A stretch of 64,000 bases of DNA. Origin: Roseospira marina. GTDB taxonomy: Bacteria > Pseudomonadota > Alphaproteobacteria > Rhodospirillales > Rhodospirillaceae. Below the pieces are notes generated by a model. It ran no database searches and had not been told where the DNA came from. It saw only the letters and a list, made by a program, of their open reading frames with translations. Every line of letters begins with the position of its first letter. Position 1 is the stretch's first letter. The position numbers and the translations under genes were made by a program. The stretch lies in contig NZ_JACIGJ010000004.1 of the NCBI RefSeq assembly GCF_014197855.1, positions 310,001 to 374,000 of the forward strand, written 5' to 3'. This document shows, one piece after another, positions 53,123 to 63,018 of the stretch.

Positions 53123-54138
53123 CCGCGCTTCCTACCCGCCATCCCCTGGACCGCTCCCCTAGCGCGCTGGTCGGGCGCGTGGGCCTGGAGGCGGCCCGCG
53201 ATATGCTCTCCGGCCTGCTGACGTCCACCGCGCAGATCGAGTGGCCGTTGCTCGCCGAGGCCACCGGCACGCGTGTGATCGTGAAACACGAGAACCACAA
53301 TCCGACCGGCGCCTTCAAGGTGCGGGGGGGGCTCGTGTACATGAGCCACCTGAAGGCCGAGCGTCCCGCCGTCGAGGGGGTCGTGTGCGCCACCCGGGGC
53401 AATCACGGCCAGTCTGCCGCCCTGGCGGCTGCGCGGGTCGGATTGTCGGCCACCATCGTCGTGCCGCATGGCAACAGTCCGGAGAAGAACGCCGCGATGC
53501 GGGCCTATGGCGCCGAGTTGGTCGAGCATGGCGACGATTTCATTCAGTCGTGTGACCACGCCAAGGCCCTGGCGGCGGCGCGGGGCCTGCATCCGGTGCC
53601 GTCGTTTCATCCGTGGCTGGTGGCGGGCGTCGGGACCTACGCGATGGAGCTGTTCACCCAGGCGCCCGATCTCGAGGCGGTGTTCGTGCCGATCGGGCTG
53701 GGGTCCGGGATTTGCGGGGTCATCTCGGCGCGCAACGCGCTCGGTTTGAGCACCAAGGTGTATGGCGTCGTGACGGAAAACGTCGACGCCTACCGGCGTT
53801 CGTTCCTGGCCGGCGCGCCGGTGGCGTGCGAGCGGTCCGATACGGTGGCGGACGGCCTGGCCGTGCGCGTTCCCAATCCGCAGGCGCTGGAGGCCATTCT
53901 CGGCGGCGCCGAGGATGTCCTGACCGTCTCCGATTCCGAGATTGTGGACGCCATGGGCCTGTATGTGAGGGCGACCCACAACATCGCGGAGGGGGCCGGC
54001 GCGGCGCCGTTGGCCGCGTTGTGCCGGTACCGCGATTCTCTGGGGTTGGCCGACAAGCGCGTCGGGCTGATCCTGTCGGGCGGTAACGCGGACCGGGATC
54101 AGCTCGGTCGCGCGCTGAACCTGACCGAGAGTGCATGA
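53119..54138 (+). CDS. PLP-dependent serine/threonine dehydratase
   Basis: The 339-residue fold-II PLP enzyme has the Schiff-base Lys in NHNPTGAFKVRGGLVYMS (about 65), the Asn loop ATRGNHGQSAALAA, the phosphate loop GLGSGICG and the C-terminal ILSGGNADRD. It resembles catabolic threonine/serine dehydratases without a regulatory ACT domain, and could also be related to EutB of ectoine degradation, though no eutC is nearby. It is translationally coupled to phzF (ATGA). Expected products are 2-oxo acid plus ammonia. Confidence 0.88.
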   Translation: MTALPTRHPLDRSPSALVGRVGLEAARDMLSGLLTSTAQIEWPLLAEATGTRVIVKHENHNPTGAFKVRGGLVYMSHLKAERPAVEGVVCATRGNHGQSAALAAARVGLSATIVVPHGNSPEKNAAMRAYGAELVEHGDDFIQSCDHAKALAAARGLHPVPSFHPWLVAGVGTYAMELFTQAPDLEAVFVPIGLGSGICGVISARNALGLSTKVYGVVTENVDAYRRSFLAGAPVACERSDTVADGLAVRVPNPQALEAILGGAEDVLTVSDSEIVDAMGLYVRATHNIAEGAGAAPLAALCRYRDSLGLADKRVGLILSGGNADRDQLGRALNLTESA

Positions 54139-54148
54139 GGACCGGACG

Positions 54149-54865
54149 ATGACCGAGGATCTGTTCCGCACCGATTCCTATCTCGCCACCTGCACCGCCA
54201 CCGTGATCGCGGCGGGGCCGGAGGGCATCCGCCTTGATCGCACCGTGTTCTATCCCATGGGGGGCGGGCAACCGGGGGACACCGGCCGCCTGACCTTGGA
54301 GGACGGCGGCGCGGTGGTCATCACCGACACACGCAAGGACCCCGAGACCGGGGACATCGTGCATGTTCCCGAGGCGGACGCGACCCTGCCCGCCGTGGGC
54401 GCGACCGTGACGGCGGCGATCGACTGGGACCGCCGCCATCGGCTGATGCGGATGCACACGCTGCTGCATCTGCTCAGTTCTCTGGTCGCGGGCGGAGTCA
54501 CTGGCGGCAGCGTGGGCGACGGCAAGGGGCGGTTGGATTTCGACCTGCCGGACAAGACCGTGGACAAGGAAAGCCTAACCGCCGCCCTGAACGACCTGAT
54601 CGCCCGGGACGCGCCGCTCTCCATGCAGTGGATCACCGATGCGGAGATGGAGGCGCAGCCGGATCTGGTCCGCACCATGTCGGTGAAGCCGCCGATGGGC
54701 ACCGGGCGCGTGCGGCTGGTGGCGATCGAGGGCGTCGATCTTCAGCCTTGCGGCGGAACGCATGTGGCGCGCACCGGCGAGATCGGGCCGGTCACGGTGA
54801 CCAAGATCGAGAAGAAGGGCAAACACAACCGGCGCATCAATCTGGCCCTTGCCGAGCCGGCCTGA
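54149..54865 (+). CDS. Alanyl-tRNA editing protein AlaX-like
   Basis: The 238-residue freestanding editing domain has the zinc motif HTLLH (about 103-107) and CGGTH (about 201-205), with FYPMGGGQPGDTG and VRLVAIEGVDLQPCGGTHVARTGEIG. AlaX proteins hydrolyse Ser- or Gly-mischarged tRNA-Ala. It follows the dehydratase by 10 bp, so the operon couples serine/threonine removal with clearing of serine misacylation. Confidence 0.92.
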   Translation: MTEDLFRTDSYLATCTATVIAAGPEGIRLDRTVFYPMGGGQPGDTGRLTLEDGGAVVITDTRKDPETGDIVHVPEADATLPAVGATVTAAIDWDRRHRLMRMHTLLHLLSSLVAGGVTGGSVGDGKGRLDFDLPDKTVDKESLTAALNDLIARDAPLSMQWITDAEMEAQPDLVRTMSVKPPMGTGRVRLVAIEGVDLQPCGGTHVARTGEIGPVTVTKIEKKGKHNRRINLALAEPA

Positions 54866-54907
54866 TTCGTCGTGAGCCGTTGGGGCGGGAGGGCCGCGTG
54901 TCCGTCT

Positions 54908-55378
54908 TCAGTCGTCGGGTAGCGGCTCCCCCTTCTTGTCGCGCAGGTTGGCCATGGAGCGGAGCAGGGTCAGGGACTTGCGCTGAATGTCCTCGGGCAG
55001 CTTCCGGTAGGCCGTCAGCAGATCGATCTCATCCGTCGGCGGGCTCGACGGCGCGGCGAGTGCGGGGGGCGGCGGTTCGCCCAGGCCCGGCAACCGCTCC
55101 GCGATGCGCGGGCCGTCGTCCTCCATGTGATCGAAAAAGTAGTTGATCGGAACCTGCAGCATGAGTGCGATGTCGTACAGCCGGCTGGCGCTGATTCGGT
55201 TGGCGCCGCGTTCGTATTTCTGCACCTGCTGGAAGGTGACGCCCACGGCACGGGCCAGCATTTCCTGGCTCATGCCAAGGGCCTGCCGTCGGGCGCGGAG
55301 CCGCCGCCCCACATGAACATCGACCGGATCCGGCTGGCCGCGCCGCCCGTTGTCCTCCGCGTACACTGGACTTGTCAC
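54908..55378 (-). CDS. XRE-family transcriptional regulator, paralogue A
   Basis: The 156-residue protein has an N-terminal HTH (VGRRLRARRQALGMSQEMLARAVGVTFQQVQKYERGANRISASRLYDIALML), then a Pro-rich linker. The C-terminal helix pair is LTAYRKLPEDIQRKSLTLLRSMANLRDKKGEPLPDD. It is strongly similar along its length to the adjacent gene. The start is inferred as GTG 55378, aligned with the start of the paralogue; an ATG much further upstream would add unlikely low-complexity sequence. Confidence 0.85.
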   Translation of the reverse strand: MTSPVYAEDNGRRGQPDPVDVHVGRRLRARRQALGMSQEMLARAVGVTFQQVQKYERGANRISASRLYDIALMLQVPINYFFDHMEDDGPRIAERLPGLGEPPPPALAAPSSPPTDEIDLLTAYRKLPEDIQRKSLTLLRSMANLRDKKGEPLPDD

Positions 55379-55503
55379 TGATTGCGTTCCCCTCGTCGCA
55401 CCGCGCCCGGTTCGGCGGTCTGTGCCGTGTCGTCTCCCACCGAGCGGAATCCTAAAAGGGTGCAGCCCGTGCGTCGAGACCCATGAGCGGTTCGCGTCCG
55501 ATC

Positions 55504-56013
55504 TCACTCCGCGTCGGGTAGGGGTTCGCCTTTCTTATCCTTCAGACCCGCCATGGAGCGCAGAAGCGCCAGCGCCTTGCGCCGGATGTCGTCAGAGGGA
55601 AGCCGCCAGTACGCGGCGATCAGGTCGAGCTGTTCGCTAGGCATGGACGGCGCGCCGTCGAGCGGCGGCGGGGTGGGTTCAGCGACGCCGGGTATATGCG
55701 CGTCGGCCCGCCCGGCGATGTCGTCGTCGATGTGGTCGAAGAAAAAGCTGATGGGCACGCCCAGCACTTTGGCGATGTCGAACAGCCGGCTGGCGCTGAT
55801 GCGGTTGGCGCCGCGCTCGTACTTCTGGATCTGCTGGAAGGTTACGCCCACGGCCCGGGCGAGCTGCTCCTGGCTCAGGCGCAGCAACACCCGCTGTTTG
55901 CGCAACCGCCGGCCAACGTACACATCGACGGGGTCGGGATGCGACCGCCGCCCCTCCGGTCCGTCGGGTCTCGGTGACGCCGGTGTCGGCGCCTCGGTCT
56001 TGACTGCTGTCAC
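55504..56013 (-). CDS. XRE-family transcriptional regulator, paralogue B
   Basis: The 169-residue protein has the HTH VGRRLRKQRVLLRLSQEQLARAVGVTFQQIQKYERGANRISASRLFDIAKVL and the same C-terminal module (IAAYWRLPSDDIRRKALALLRSMAGLKDKKGEPLPDAE) as paralogue A, separated by 125 bp. The pair arose by tandem duplication. The start GTG at 56013 gives MTAVKTEAPTP. The FQQxQKYERGANRISASRLxDIA motif is typical of a regulator family widespread in Rhodospirillales. It is divergent from hisB. Confidence 0.85.
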   Translation of the reverse strand: MTAVKTEAPTPASPRPDGPEGRRSHPDPVDVYVGRRLRKQRVLLRLSQEQLARAVGVTFQQIQKYERGANRISASRLFDIAKVLGVPISFFFDHIDDDIAGRADAHIPGVAEPTPPPLDGAPSMPSEQLDLIAAYWRLPSDDIRRKALALLRSMAGLKDKKGEPLPDAE

Positions 56014-56200
56014 CGTCCCTCTCCCCCCTCTTATGTGACTCCGCCCCCTCCGATGTCCCTTTTCCGGACGGTCCGTCTTGCCCATGCTTGAAGAGGCCGC
56101 CCGAGCGCCGGCCCCGGCTTGGCGCTGGCATCGTCTTGGCGCCAGCGTCGGGGGGCTGCTACAACGGCGGTTCTCGCGCCCCCACTTGCAGGACCAGACC

Positions 56201-56800
56201 ATGCGTGAAGCAAGCCTTCAGCGAAACACAAAAGAAACCCGGATCTCCGTGGCCGTCAATCTGGACGGAACGGGCCAATACAATATTTCGACCGGGATCG
56301 GATTTCTCGACCATATGCTGGAACAGCTTTCGCGCCACAGCTTGATCGACATTTCGGTGCAGGCCGACGGTGATACACACATAGATTATCACCATACGGT
56401 CGAGGACAGCGCCTTGGCGCTGGGCGAGGCCGTCTCGCAGGCTCTGGGGGACCGCAAGGGCGTCACCCGGTACGGCGAGGCCACCATTCCCATGGACGAG
56501 ACCCTGACCCGGGTTGCGCTCGATCTGTCAAACCGACCCTACCTCGTGTGGCGGGTGGCCTTCAGCCGCGACAAGCTGGGCACCTTCGACACCGAGCTGT
56601 TCAAGGAGTGGTTCCAGGCGTTTGCGCAGATGTCCGGGGCCACGCTGCACGTCGAGACCCTGTATGGCGAGAACAACCACCACATCGCGGAAAGCAGCTT
56701 CAAGGCGTTGGCGCGGGCGCTGCGCCGGGCGGTGGAGATCGATCCGCGCAAGGCCGATGCCGTGCCCTCGACCAAGGGGGTGCTCGGCGGATCGCTGTAA
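56201..56800 (+). CDS. hisB: Imidazoleglycerol-phosphate dehydratase
   Basis: The 199-residue single-domain HisB has [41 protein letters not shown] and the duplicated metal motif [21 protein letters not shown]. Length is that of monofunctional bacterial enzymes without the phosphatase domain. It makes imidazole-acetol phosphate. It is isolated on the plus strand, while hisHAFE lie 3.5 kb away on the minus strand. Confidence 0.96.
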   Translation: MREASLQRNTKETRISVAVNLDGTGQYNISTGIGFLDHMLEQLSRHSLIDISVQADGDTHIDYHHTVEDSALALGEAVSQALGDRKGVTRYGEATIPMDETLTRVALDLSNRPYLVWRVAFSRDKLGTFDTELFKEWFQAFAQMSGATLHVETLYGENNHHIAESSFKALARALRRAVEIDPRKADAVPSTKGVLGGSL

Positions 56801-57051
56801 GCCACCCCGAATGCGTGGCGGACTTTGGCTCGGTTGTTTCGGTTTCGTGGTGGCATAGCGCGGCATCCCTCCCCACATCCAAGTAAGGGAGTCGGGGACG
56901 TCCGAAGGCCTCTCATGGTTGTCGTTTCGGTGTTGCGCTACGACAAAGTCGGACGTATTTTATGGATAAGCGCGTCAAATCGTCCCTAAGCGGGGGCGTG
57001 TTGGCGGGGTGTCCATTCCGGAAGGTTCCAGCGTAGGGAGGCAGGGACCCC

Positions 57052-58041
57052 ATGCTGTCGCCCGTAGCCATACAGCCGGCCACGCCGGACTACGTTCTGA
57101 ACCTCGGCCCCCGGGCCGTAGAGGGAGCTTCTGCGCGCTTCAGCCGCCAGGGTCCACCCTCTTCTGCCGGACCGGGCGCGCGCGGACCGGCGGCGCCCGC
57201 CTCGGATGGCCAGCGTCGGCCCCCGATGACGATTGTCGGCAGCGCGCCCTCGCTCTCGACCGAGATGATCGGTGTGTTCGGGGGGCTGGATGGAGACGGT
57301 GGGGCGCCAGCGTCTCAAACCAAGGACCAGAGCCGCGCGACACGTCGCCCGATTGATCCGCTGACCGGTCGGCCGGTGGAGATCGATCCGTTCACCGGAA
57401 AGCCCGTGTTCACCGATCCGGCGGATGTCGAGTTTGAAACCCCGGCCGCCGGCAGCCGCGAGGGCGGGGAGGACGCCACCGGTGCGGACGGCCTGACGGA
57501 CGCCGAGCGGGCGGAAGTCCGGCGACTGGCCGCCCGCGATCGCGAGGTTCGCCAGCACGAGGCGGCGCACAAGGCCGCCGGCGGCGGTGTGACCGGCCCG
57601 GCGACCTATACCTTCGTGACCGGTCCCGATGGCAAACAATACGCGGTGGCAGGGGAGGTGCCCATCACCGTCAACACCGCCAGCGGCGACCCGGAACAGG
57701 TGATCCGCGATATGGAGCAGGTGCGCCGGGCCGCCCTGGCGCCCTCCGATCCGTCCCCGGCGGATCGGGCGGCCGCCGCGTCCGCACAGGCGGCCATCAC
57801 CCAGGCGGAGCAGGACCTGCGGAGCGAGGAACAGGCCGCCGAGGCTGAGGAGGCCGCCGAGGATGCGGCCGCGGACACCGGCGCACGCGAAGTCGGTGCG
57901 TCCGGTGCCGCCGATACCGCCACGGCCACCTCCGCTGCCTCCGGTGGCAGTGCCAACCCGGGCGCTTTGACGGCGGCCATTGAGGCCTATCGCGGCAGCC
58001 AAAGCCTTCCGGAACGAGGCGCCGTTCGTCTGATGGCGTAG
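57052..58041 (+). CDS. SprA-related putative metalloprotease
   Basis: The 329-residue protein has a disordered, Pro/Gly/Ala-rich first half. The conserved core is [51 protein letters not shown], containing a zincin-type HEAAH (HExxH). A long Ala/Glu-rich helical tail follows. This matches the SprA-related family (putative metalloprotease CJM1_0395 type) found widely in Proteobacteria, of unknown role. It is followed 177 bp later by a chemoreceptor gene. Confidence 0.8.
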   Translation: MLSPVAIQPATPDYVLNLGPRAVEGASARFSRQGPPSSAGPGARGPAAPASDGQRRPPMTIVGSAPSLSTEMIGVFGGLDGDGGAPASQTKDQSRATRRPIDPLTGRPVEIDPFTGKPVFTDPADVEFETPAAGSREGGEDATGADGLTDAERAEVRRLAARDREVRQHEAAHKAAGGGVTGPATYTFVTGPDGKQYAVAGEVPITVNTASGDPEQVIRDMEQVRRAALAPSDPSPADRAAAASAQAAITQAEQDLRSEEQAAEAEEAAEDAAADTGAREVGASGAADTATATSAASGGSANPGALTAAIEAYRGSQSLPERGAVRLMA

Positions 58042-58218
58042 ACCCGTCGGGCCGGAGGGCCGCGCTGCGGTCGTACGCGGGGCGTTTCTCTCATAAGGCG
58101 TGCGGAAGAGGGGTTCCAAACCATAGGTCACGCGGGATACTCCGGTTTGCGGCGGAGGGCCGTGCGCAACGGGCTTAGAGCGGACAGCGGGAGCCACGAT
58201 GGTGCAAAGGCGGAAACC

Positions 58219-60294
58219 ATGGCGCGTCTCTTGTCGTCCCTGCGTGTATCGACTCGGCTTTATCTGATTCTTGTGGTGCCTCTGATGGGGCTTTTGGTCG
58301 TCGTCAGTCTGAGCACGGTGAGTCGCTATCAGGCAGTAGTCAACGGCGATAAGCTGATTCGGCTGGCCGCACTGGCCCCTTCGGTGTCTGAACTGATCCA
58401 CATGCTGCAGCGCGAACGCGGCAGCAACGCCGGGTTCCTTGGCAATCCGGACGGCGCGTTCGGGTTCCGACTGCAGGCCCTGCGGCTGGACACGGACGGC
58501 GCTCTCGGGGCGCTGGAGGTGCAATTCAGTCCGGCCACTCTAGAGCGCTTCGGGGCTGAGTTGCAGCAGGCGTATGGCGAGGCCAAAGCAGCCCTGGACC
58601 ACTTGGCCACGAACCGCGAGGCCGTGGATGCCCTCACCGTGTCGGTCACGGACATGGCCGCCTACTACACCGGCACCATATCCGACCTTCTCGATATTAT
58701 CGAGCAGATGCCGCGCTTGAGCGAGGACGTCGCGGTCTCCCGCGAAATCACCGCATACATCGCGCTTTTGCATGCGAAAGAGCGGGCCGGTCTGGAAAGG
58801 GCTATGGGGGCGGCCGGCTTCGGCGCGGGCGGGTTTCAACCGCCCATCTACCAACGATTCCTGACGCTCCGGGGGGAGCAAACGGCCTTTTTAACCCTTG
58901 TCGACGTCCAGGCCGATAACCGAGGCGGCGAGTTGGACGCCCTGCACGCGGCGCTCTCCGGCGAGGCCTCGCGCGAAGTGGACCGCCTGCGCGATATCGC
59001 CGCGGCCAGCATGGCCACGGGGGACACGGCGGGCATCACCGGGGCCGTCTGGTTCGACGCCATCACCGAGAAAATCGATGCCCTCAAGGCCGTGGAGGAT
59101 CAGTTTGCGGACACCGTGATGGAGGAAGCGCAGCGGGCTAGTGCCCGCGCGTGGGGCGGACTGTGGATCACCCTGGCCGTCGCGGGGATCGTTGTGGCGC
59201 TGTCCGTGCCGGTTGCGCTGCGCATCTCCGCCAGCGTCAGCGCGTCTATCCGGGCCATGACGGGCGTCATACGCCGGTTGGCCGCGAAGGACGTCGATGC
59301 GGTCATCCCCGCCCAGGACATGACGGATGAGTTCGGCGCCATGGCGCGGGAGCTGGGCGTGTTCCGGGACGCCATGATCGCGGCCGATCGTCTGGTCCGG
59401 GATCAGGCCGAGAGTGCCCGCCGGCGGACCGAAAACCTTCATCGGCTGGAGGATACGACCCGCACGTTCGACCAAGGCGTCCGCGCGGTGCTTCGTAAGA
59501 TCGCGGTGACGACCCAAACGCTTCAGGAGGCTGCGACGTCCATGTGCACCATCGCGGAGCAGACCCACGATCGGGCCTCCACCATGGCGTCGGAATCGGA
59601 TCGCGCGGCCGGCAGCATCGCGTCCCTTGCCGAGGCGTCGGAGACGCTGTCGACGTCGGTGGGCAATATCGGGCGTTTGGCTCGGCAGTCCAGTGAGATC
59701 GCCGGGCAGGCGGCGGCGGAGGCCGAACGGACGACCACTGTGGTCTCGGGTCTCTCCGACGCGGCACAGAAGATTGGAGAGGTCGTGAGCCTGATTACCG
59801 ACATCGCCGCCCAGACCAATCTGCTGGCCCTCAATGCCACCATCGAGGCGGCGCGTGCCGGGGACGCCGGCAAGGGGTTCGCGGTGGTGGCCAATGAGGT
59901 CAAGAGTCTCGCCACCCAGACCGCCCGTGCCACGAAAGACATCGGCGAGCAGATCGGGGCCGTGCAGGCCGAGACGCAAACCGCCGTCACGGCCATCGCT
60001 GGGGTTGCCGAGATTATCGGGACCATCAACACGGTGGCGTCCGAGATCGCGGCCGCCATGGGCGACCAGGACAGCGCGAGTCGGGCGATTGCGACGAGCA
60101 CCCAGGAGGCCGATAAAGGCACACGGATCGTGTCGCGGACCATCGCGCAGGTCACGGACTCGGCACAGCACAGCGACGAGGCCGCCGCCAATGTGATGGA
60201 GGCGATCGAGGATCTGGACCGGCAGTCTCACGTGCTGACCGATCTGGTCTCGACCTTCCTGCGCGACGCGCGGGCGGACGGTTCGTCCGCTTAG
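58219..60294 (+). CDS. Methyl-accepting chemotaxis protein with NIT sensor domain
   Basis: The 691-residue receptor has a transmembrane segment at about 12-35. A long periplasmic helical region carries the NIT signature [19 protein letters not shown] (about 55-73). A second transmembrane segment lies at about 311-333, HAMP at about 335-385, and the signalling domain contains [42 protein letters not shown] domains sense nitrate/nitrite or related anions. The start was taken at ATG 58219; upstream residues do not fit a membrane signal. Confidence 0.9.
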   Translation: MARLLSSLRVSTRLYLILVVPLMGLLVVVSLSTVSRYQAVVNGDKLIRLAALAPSVSELIHMLQRERGSNAGFLGNPDGAFGFRLQALRLDTDGALGALEVQFSPATLERFGAELQQAYGEAKAALDHLATNREAVDALTVSVTDMAAYYTGTISDLLDIIEQMPRLSEDVAVSREITAYIALLHAKERAGLERAMGAAGFGAGGFQPPIYQRFLTLRGEQTAFLTLVDVQADNRGGELDALHAALSGEASREVDRLRDIAAASMATGDTAGITGAVWFDAITEKIDALKAVEDQFADTVMEEAQRASARAWGGLWITLAVAGIVVALSVPVALRISASVSASIRAMTGVIRRLAAKDVDAVIPAQDMTDEFGAMARELGVFRDAMIAADRLVRDQAESARRRTENLHRLEDTTRTFDQGVRAVLRKIAVTTQTLQEAATSMCTIAEQTHDRASTMASESDRAAGSIASLAEASETLSTSVGNIGRLARQSSEIAGQAAAEAERTTTVVSGLSDAAQKIGEVVSLITDIAAQTNLLALNATIEAARAGDAGKGFAVVANEVKSLATQTARATKDIGEQIGAVQAETQTAVTAIAGVAEIIGTINTVASEIAAAMGDQDSASRAIATSTQEADKGTRIVSRTIAQVTDSAQHSDEAAANVMEAIEDLDRQSHVLTDLVSTFLRDARADGSSA

Positions 60295-60318
60295 GGTCGG
60301 GGCGCGGGGCCGGAGGGT

Positions 60319-60666
60319 TTACGGCGTCCGCGACGCCTTTTCCTCCAGGCCGGAGGTGCCGAACCGGCGCGCCAGCTCCGCCCACACCTGGTCCGGGGCG
60401 ACGCCCGTCTGTGCCCACAGCACCGACAGGTGATACAGAAGGTCGGCGCTTTCGGTCACCACGGCCTCGGGTCCCTCGACGAGGGCGGCGATGACGACCT
60501 CGGTGGCCTCCTCGCCGACCTTCTGGGTGATCTTCTTGGGACCCTTGGCGAACAGTTTGGCGGTGTACGAGGTGTCCGGATCCGCGCCCTTGCGCCCCAC
60601 CACCACCCGATTCAGATGGTCGAGCACCCGGGCGTCGGGGTGGTCCTCAGGTCCGGGTGCTGTCAT
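60319..60666 (-). CDS. hisE: Phosphoribosyl-ATP pyrophosphohydrolase
   Basis: The 115-residue all-helical MazG-like HisE has [30 protein letters not shown] and [15 protein letters not shown] with the metal-binding acidic residues. It hydrolyses PR-ATP to PR-AMP. The ATG at 60666 overlaps the end of hisF by 20 nt. It is the last gene of hisHAFE. Confidence 0.94.
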   Translation of the reverse strand: MTAPGPEDHPDARVLDHLNRVVVGRKGADPDTSYTAKLFAKGPKKITQKVGEEATEVVIAALVEGPEAVVTESADLLYHLSVLWAQTGVAPDQVWAELARRFGTSGLEEKASRTP

Positions 60667-61429
60667 TGGAATCCTCTCGCATCGGAATGCCGGCGGCCCG
60701 CATGTGGGCCTTCGCCTCGCCGATGGTGTGTTCGCCGAAATGGAAGATGGAGGCGGCCAAAACCGCCGTTGCGTGGCCATCGCGGATGCCCTCGACCAAG
60801 TGGTCGAGCGTGCCGACGCCGCCCGATGCGATCACCGGCACCGACACCGCATCGGCGATGGCGCGGGTTAGCGGCAGGTTGAAGCCCTGGCGCGTGCCGT
60901 CGCGGTCCATGCTGGTCAGCAGGATCTCGCCTGCGCCCAGCTCCACCATGCGGCGGGCCCAGCCGATGGCCTCGATCCCCGTCGGGGTGCGGCCGCCATG
61001 GGTGAAGATTTCGAACCGGTCGTCGCCGACGCTCTTCGCGTCGATCGCGACGACGATGCACTGGGTGCCGAACTTCTCGGCCGCCTCGCGCACGAACTCG
61101 GGGTGATGCACCGCCGCCGTGTTGATGGAGACCTTGTCGGCCCCGGCCAGCAGCAGCCGGCGGACATCCTCCACGGTGCGCACGCCCCCGCCCACGGTCA
61201 GCGGCATGAAGCAGCGTTCGGCCGTGCGCGCCACGACGTCGTACAGGGTCTCGCGGTTATCGCTGCTGGCGGTGATGTCCAGGAAGCACAGTTCATCGGC
61301 GCCGGCGGCATCGTACACCGTGGCCTGCTCGACCGGGTCGCCCGCGTCGCGTAGGTTCACGAAGTTGACTCCCTTGACCACGCGGCCGTCCTTGACGTCC
61401 AGGCAGGGGATGATGCGCATCTTCAGCAT
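60647..61429 (-). CDS. hisF: Imidazole glycerol phosphate synthase, cyclase subunit
   Basis: The 260-residue TIM barrel has catalytic Asp11 in [19 protein letters not shown] and the second Asp in [14 protein letters not shown]. Phosphate loops are in [26 protein letters not shown] and [13 protein letters not shown]. The start (MLKMRIIP) shares one base with the hisA stop. It forms the synthase with HisH. Confidence 0.96.
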   Translation of the reverse strand: MLKMRIIPCLDVKDGRVVKGVNFVNLRDAGDPVEQATVYDAAGADELCFLDITASSDNRETLYDVVARTAERCFMPLTVGGGVRTVEDVRRLLLAGADKVSINTAAVHHPEFVREAAEKFGTQCIVVAIDAKSVGDDRFEIFTHGGRTPTGIEAIGWARRMVELGAGEILLTSMDRDGTRQGFNLPLTRAIADAVSVPVIASGGVGTLDHLVEGIRDGHATAVLAASIFHFGEHTIGEAKAHMRAAGIPMREDSNDSTRT

Positions 61430-62178
61430 CAGGCGGAGCCCTCCGTGTCGGCGGCGTGCAGCATCGCGACGGCGGCGTGCAGGTCCAGGCGGCCGTCGTA
61501 GAGCGCGCGCCCGCTGATGGCGCCGATGATGCCCCGGTGCGCTTGCGCGGCGACCGCGCGCACGTCCTCCAGCGAGGAAATTCCGCCCGACAGGATCACG
61601 GGCGTGGTCAGACTTTCCGCCAACGCGGCGGTGGCCTCCAGGTTCGGCCCCTTGAGGACGCCGTCGCGGTCGATGTCGGTGTGGATGATCGCGTCCACGC
61701 CTGCGTCCTCGAACCGCAGCGCGAGGTCGAGGGCCGTGACCCGCGAGGTCTCCGCCCAGCCCTCCACGGCGACCATGCCGTCGCGCGCATCGATACCGAC
61801 CGCGATGCGGCCGGGGAACTCGGTGCAGGCCTTGCGCACCAGTTCGGGATCCCGCAGCGCCACGGTGCCGAGAATGACCCGGGCGACGCCCTTCTCCAGC
61901 CAGAATTCGATGGTGGAGAGGTCGCGGATGCCGCCGCCCAACTGCACCGGGGTCTCCCCGGCGGCGGTGATGATCGCCTCCACGGCGGCTTCGTTGACCG
62001 GCTGGCCCGCGAACGCGCCGTTCAGGTCCACCACGTGCAGCCAGCGGCAGCCGGCGGCGACGAACAGACCGGCCTGACGGCCCGGGCTGTCGTTGAACAC
62101 GGTGGCTTTGTTCATGTCGCCTTTGAGCAGGCGGACGCACTGGCCGTCCTTCAGGTCGATGGCGGGAAACAGAATCAT
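61429..62178 (-). CDS. hisA: ProFAR isomerase
   Basis: The 249-residue TIM barrel has Asp8 in [56 protein letters not shown] (second catalytic Asp) and [14 protein letters not shown]. It isomerises ProFAR to PRFAR. It lies 4 bp after hisH and is coupled to hisF. Confidence 0.96.
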   Translation of the reverse strand: MILFPAIDLKDGQCVRLLKGDMNKATVFNDSPGRQAGLFVAAGCRWLHVVDLNGAFAGQPVNEAAVEAIITAAGETPVQLGGGIRDLSTIEFWLEKGVARVILGTVALRDPELVRKACTEFPGRIAVGIDARDGMVAVEGWAETSRVTALDLALRFEDAGVDAIIHTDIDRDGVLKGPNLEATAALAESLTTPVILSGGISSLEDVRAVAAQAHRGIIGAISGRALYDGRLDLHAAVAMLHAADTEGSA

Positions 62179-62182
62179 GGGG

Positions 62183-62827
62183 TCACGGAGCCCAGCGCAG
62201 GAAGTTGGTGATAAGGCGCAGTCCGGTGGCCTGGCTTTTCTCCGGGTGGAACTGCGTGCCCACCATGGTATCGCGGCCGACGATGGCGGTCACGGGACCG
62301 CCATAGTCCACGGTCGCCAGCACCTGCGCCGGATCGGCCATGGTCATGGCGTAGGAGTGGACGAAATAGGCGTGCTGGCCGGTGCCGATGCCTTCCAGCA
62401 CCGGGTGGCCGGTGGCACTCACGCGCAGGTCGTTCCAGCCCATATGCGGGATCTTCAGCGCGGGATCGTCCGGGGTGATCGGCTCCACGATGCCGTCGAC
62501 CCAGTCGAGGCCGGGGTGCGTACCGTGCTCCCGCCCCTCTCGGGCCATGAGCTGCATGCCGACGCAGATGCCCAGGAACGGGCGGCCGCGCCCATGCACG
62601 GCTTCCGCCAGCGCGTCGATCATGCCGTCCACGGCGCCCAGGCCGCGCCGGCAATCGCCGAAGGCGCCGACGCCGGGGAGAACGACGCGGTCGGCGCGGG
62701 CGACCTCGTCCGGCCGATCGGTCACCCGGACGGTTTGAGCGGTCTGGGCTTCCAGCGTCGCGCGCTCGAACGCCTTGGCGGCGGAACGCAGATTGCCGGA
62801 CCCATAGTCGATAATGGCAATGGTCAT
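62183..62827 (-). CDS. hisH: Imidazole glycerol phosphate synthase, glutamine amidotransferase subunit
   Basis: The 214-residue class I amidotransferase has the nucleophile Cys88 in [11 protein letters not shown], the His/Glu pair in [10 protein letters not shown] and the N-terminal [13 protein letters not shown]. It supplies ammonia to HisF. It is first of the hisHAFE operon, so the promoter should lie just above 62827. Confidence 0.96.
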   Translation of the reverse strand: MTIAIIDYGSGNLRSAAKAFERATLEAQTAQTVRVTDRPDEVARADRVVLPGVGAFGDCRRGLGAVDGMIDALAEAVHGRGRPFLGICVGMQLMAREGREHGTHPGLDWVDGIVEPITPDDPALKIPHMGWNDLRVSATGHPVLEGIGTGQHAYFVHSYAMTMADPAQVLATVDYGGPVTAIVGRDTMVGTQFHPEKSQATGLRLITNFLRWAP

Positions 62828-63018
62828 GGAGCCGTCGTTGGTTGCGGTCGCCGGTCGCGGGCGGCCGGGAATCAGAGGATACCTCGCCTTTTAGCAGGAT
62901 GCGACGGAGCGACAAAGGGCTTCCGCAAAAGGCGTCCGCCGCGCGCTTCCCAGGGACCCGTGCCGGCGCCGGGTCTGGGGTCGGTTCCGTCCGGGGGCTC
63001 CGCCAGGGCTGGTTCAGG

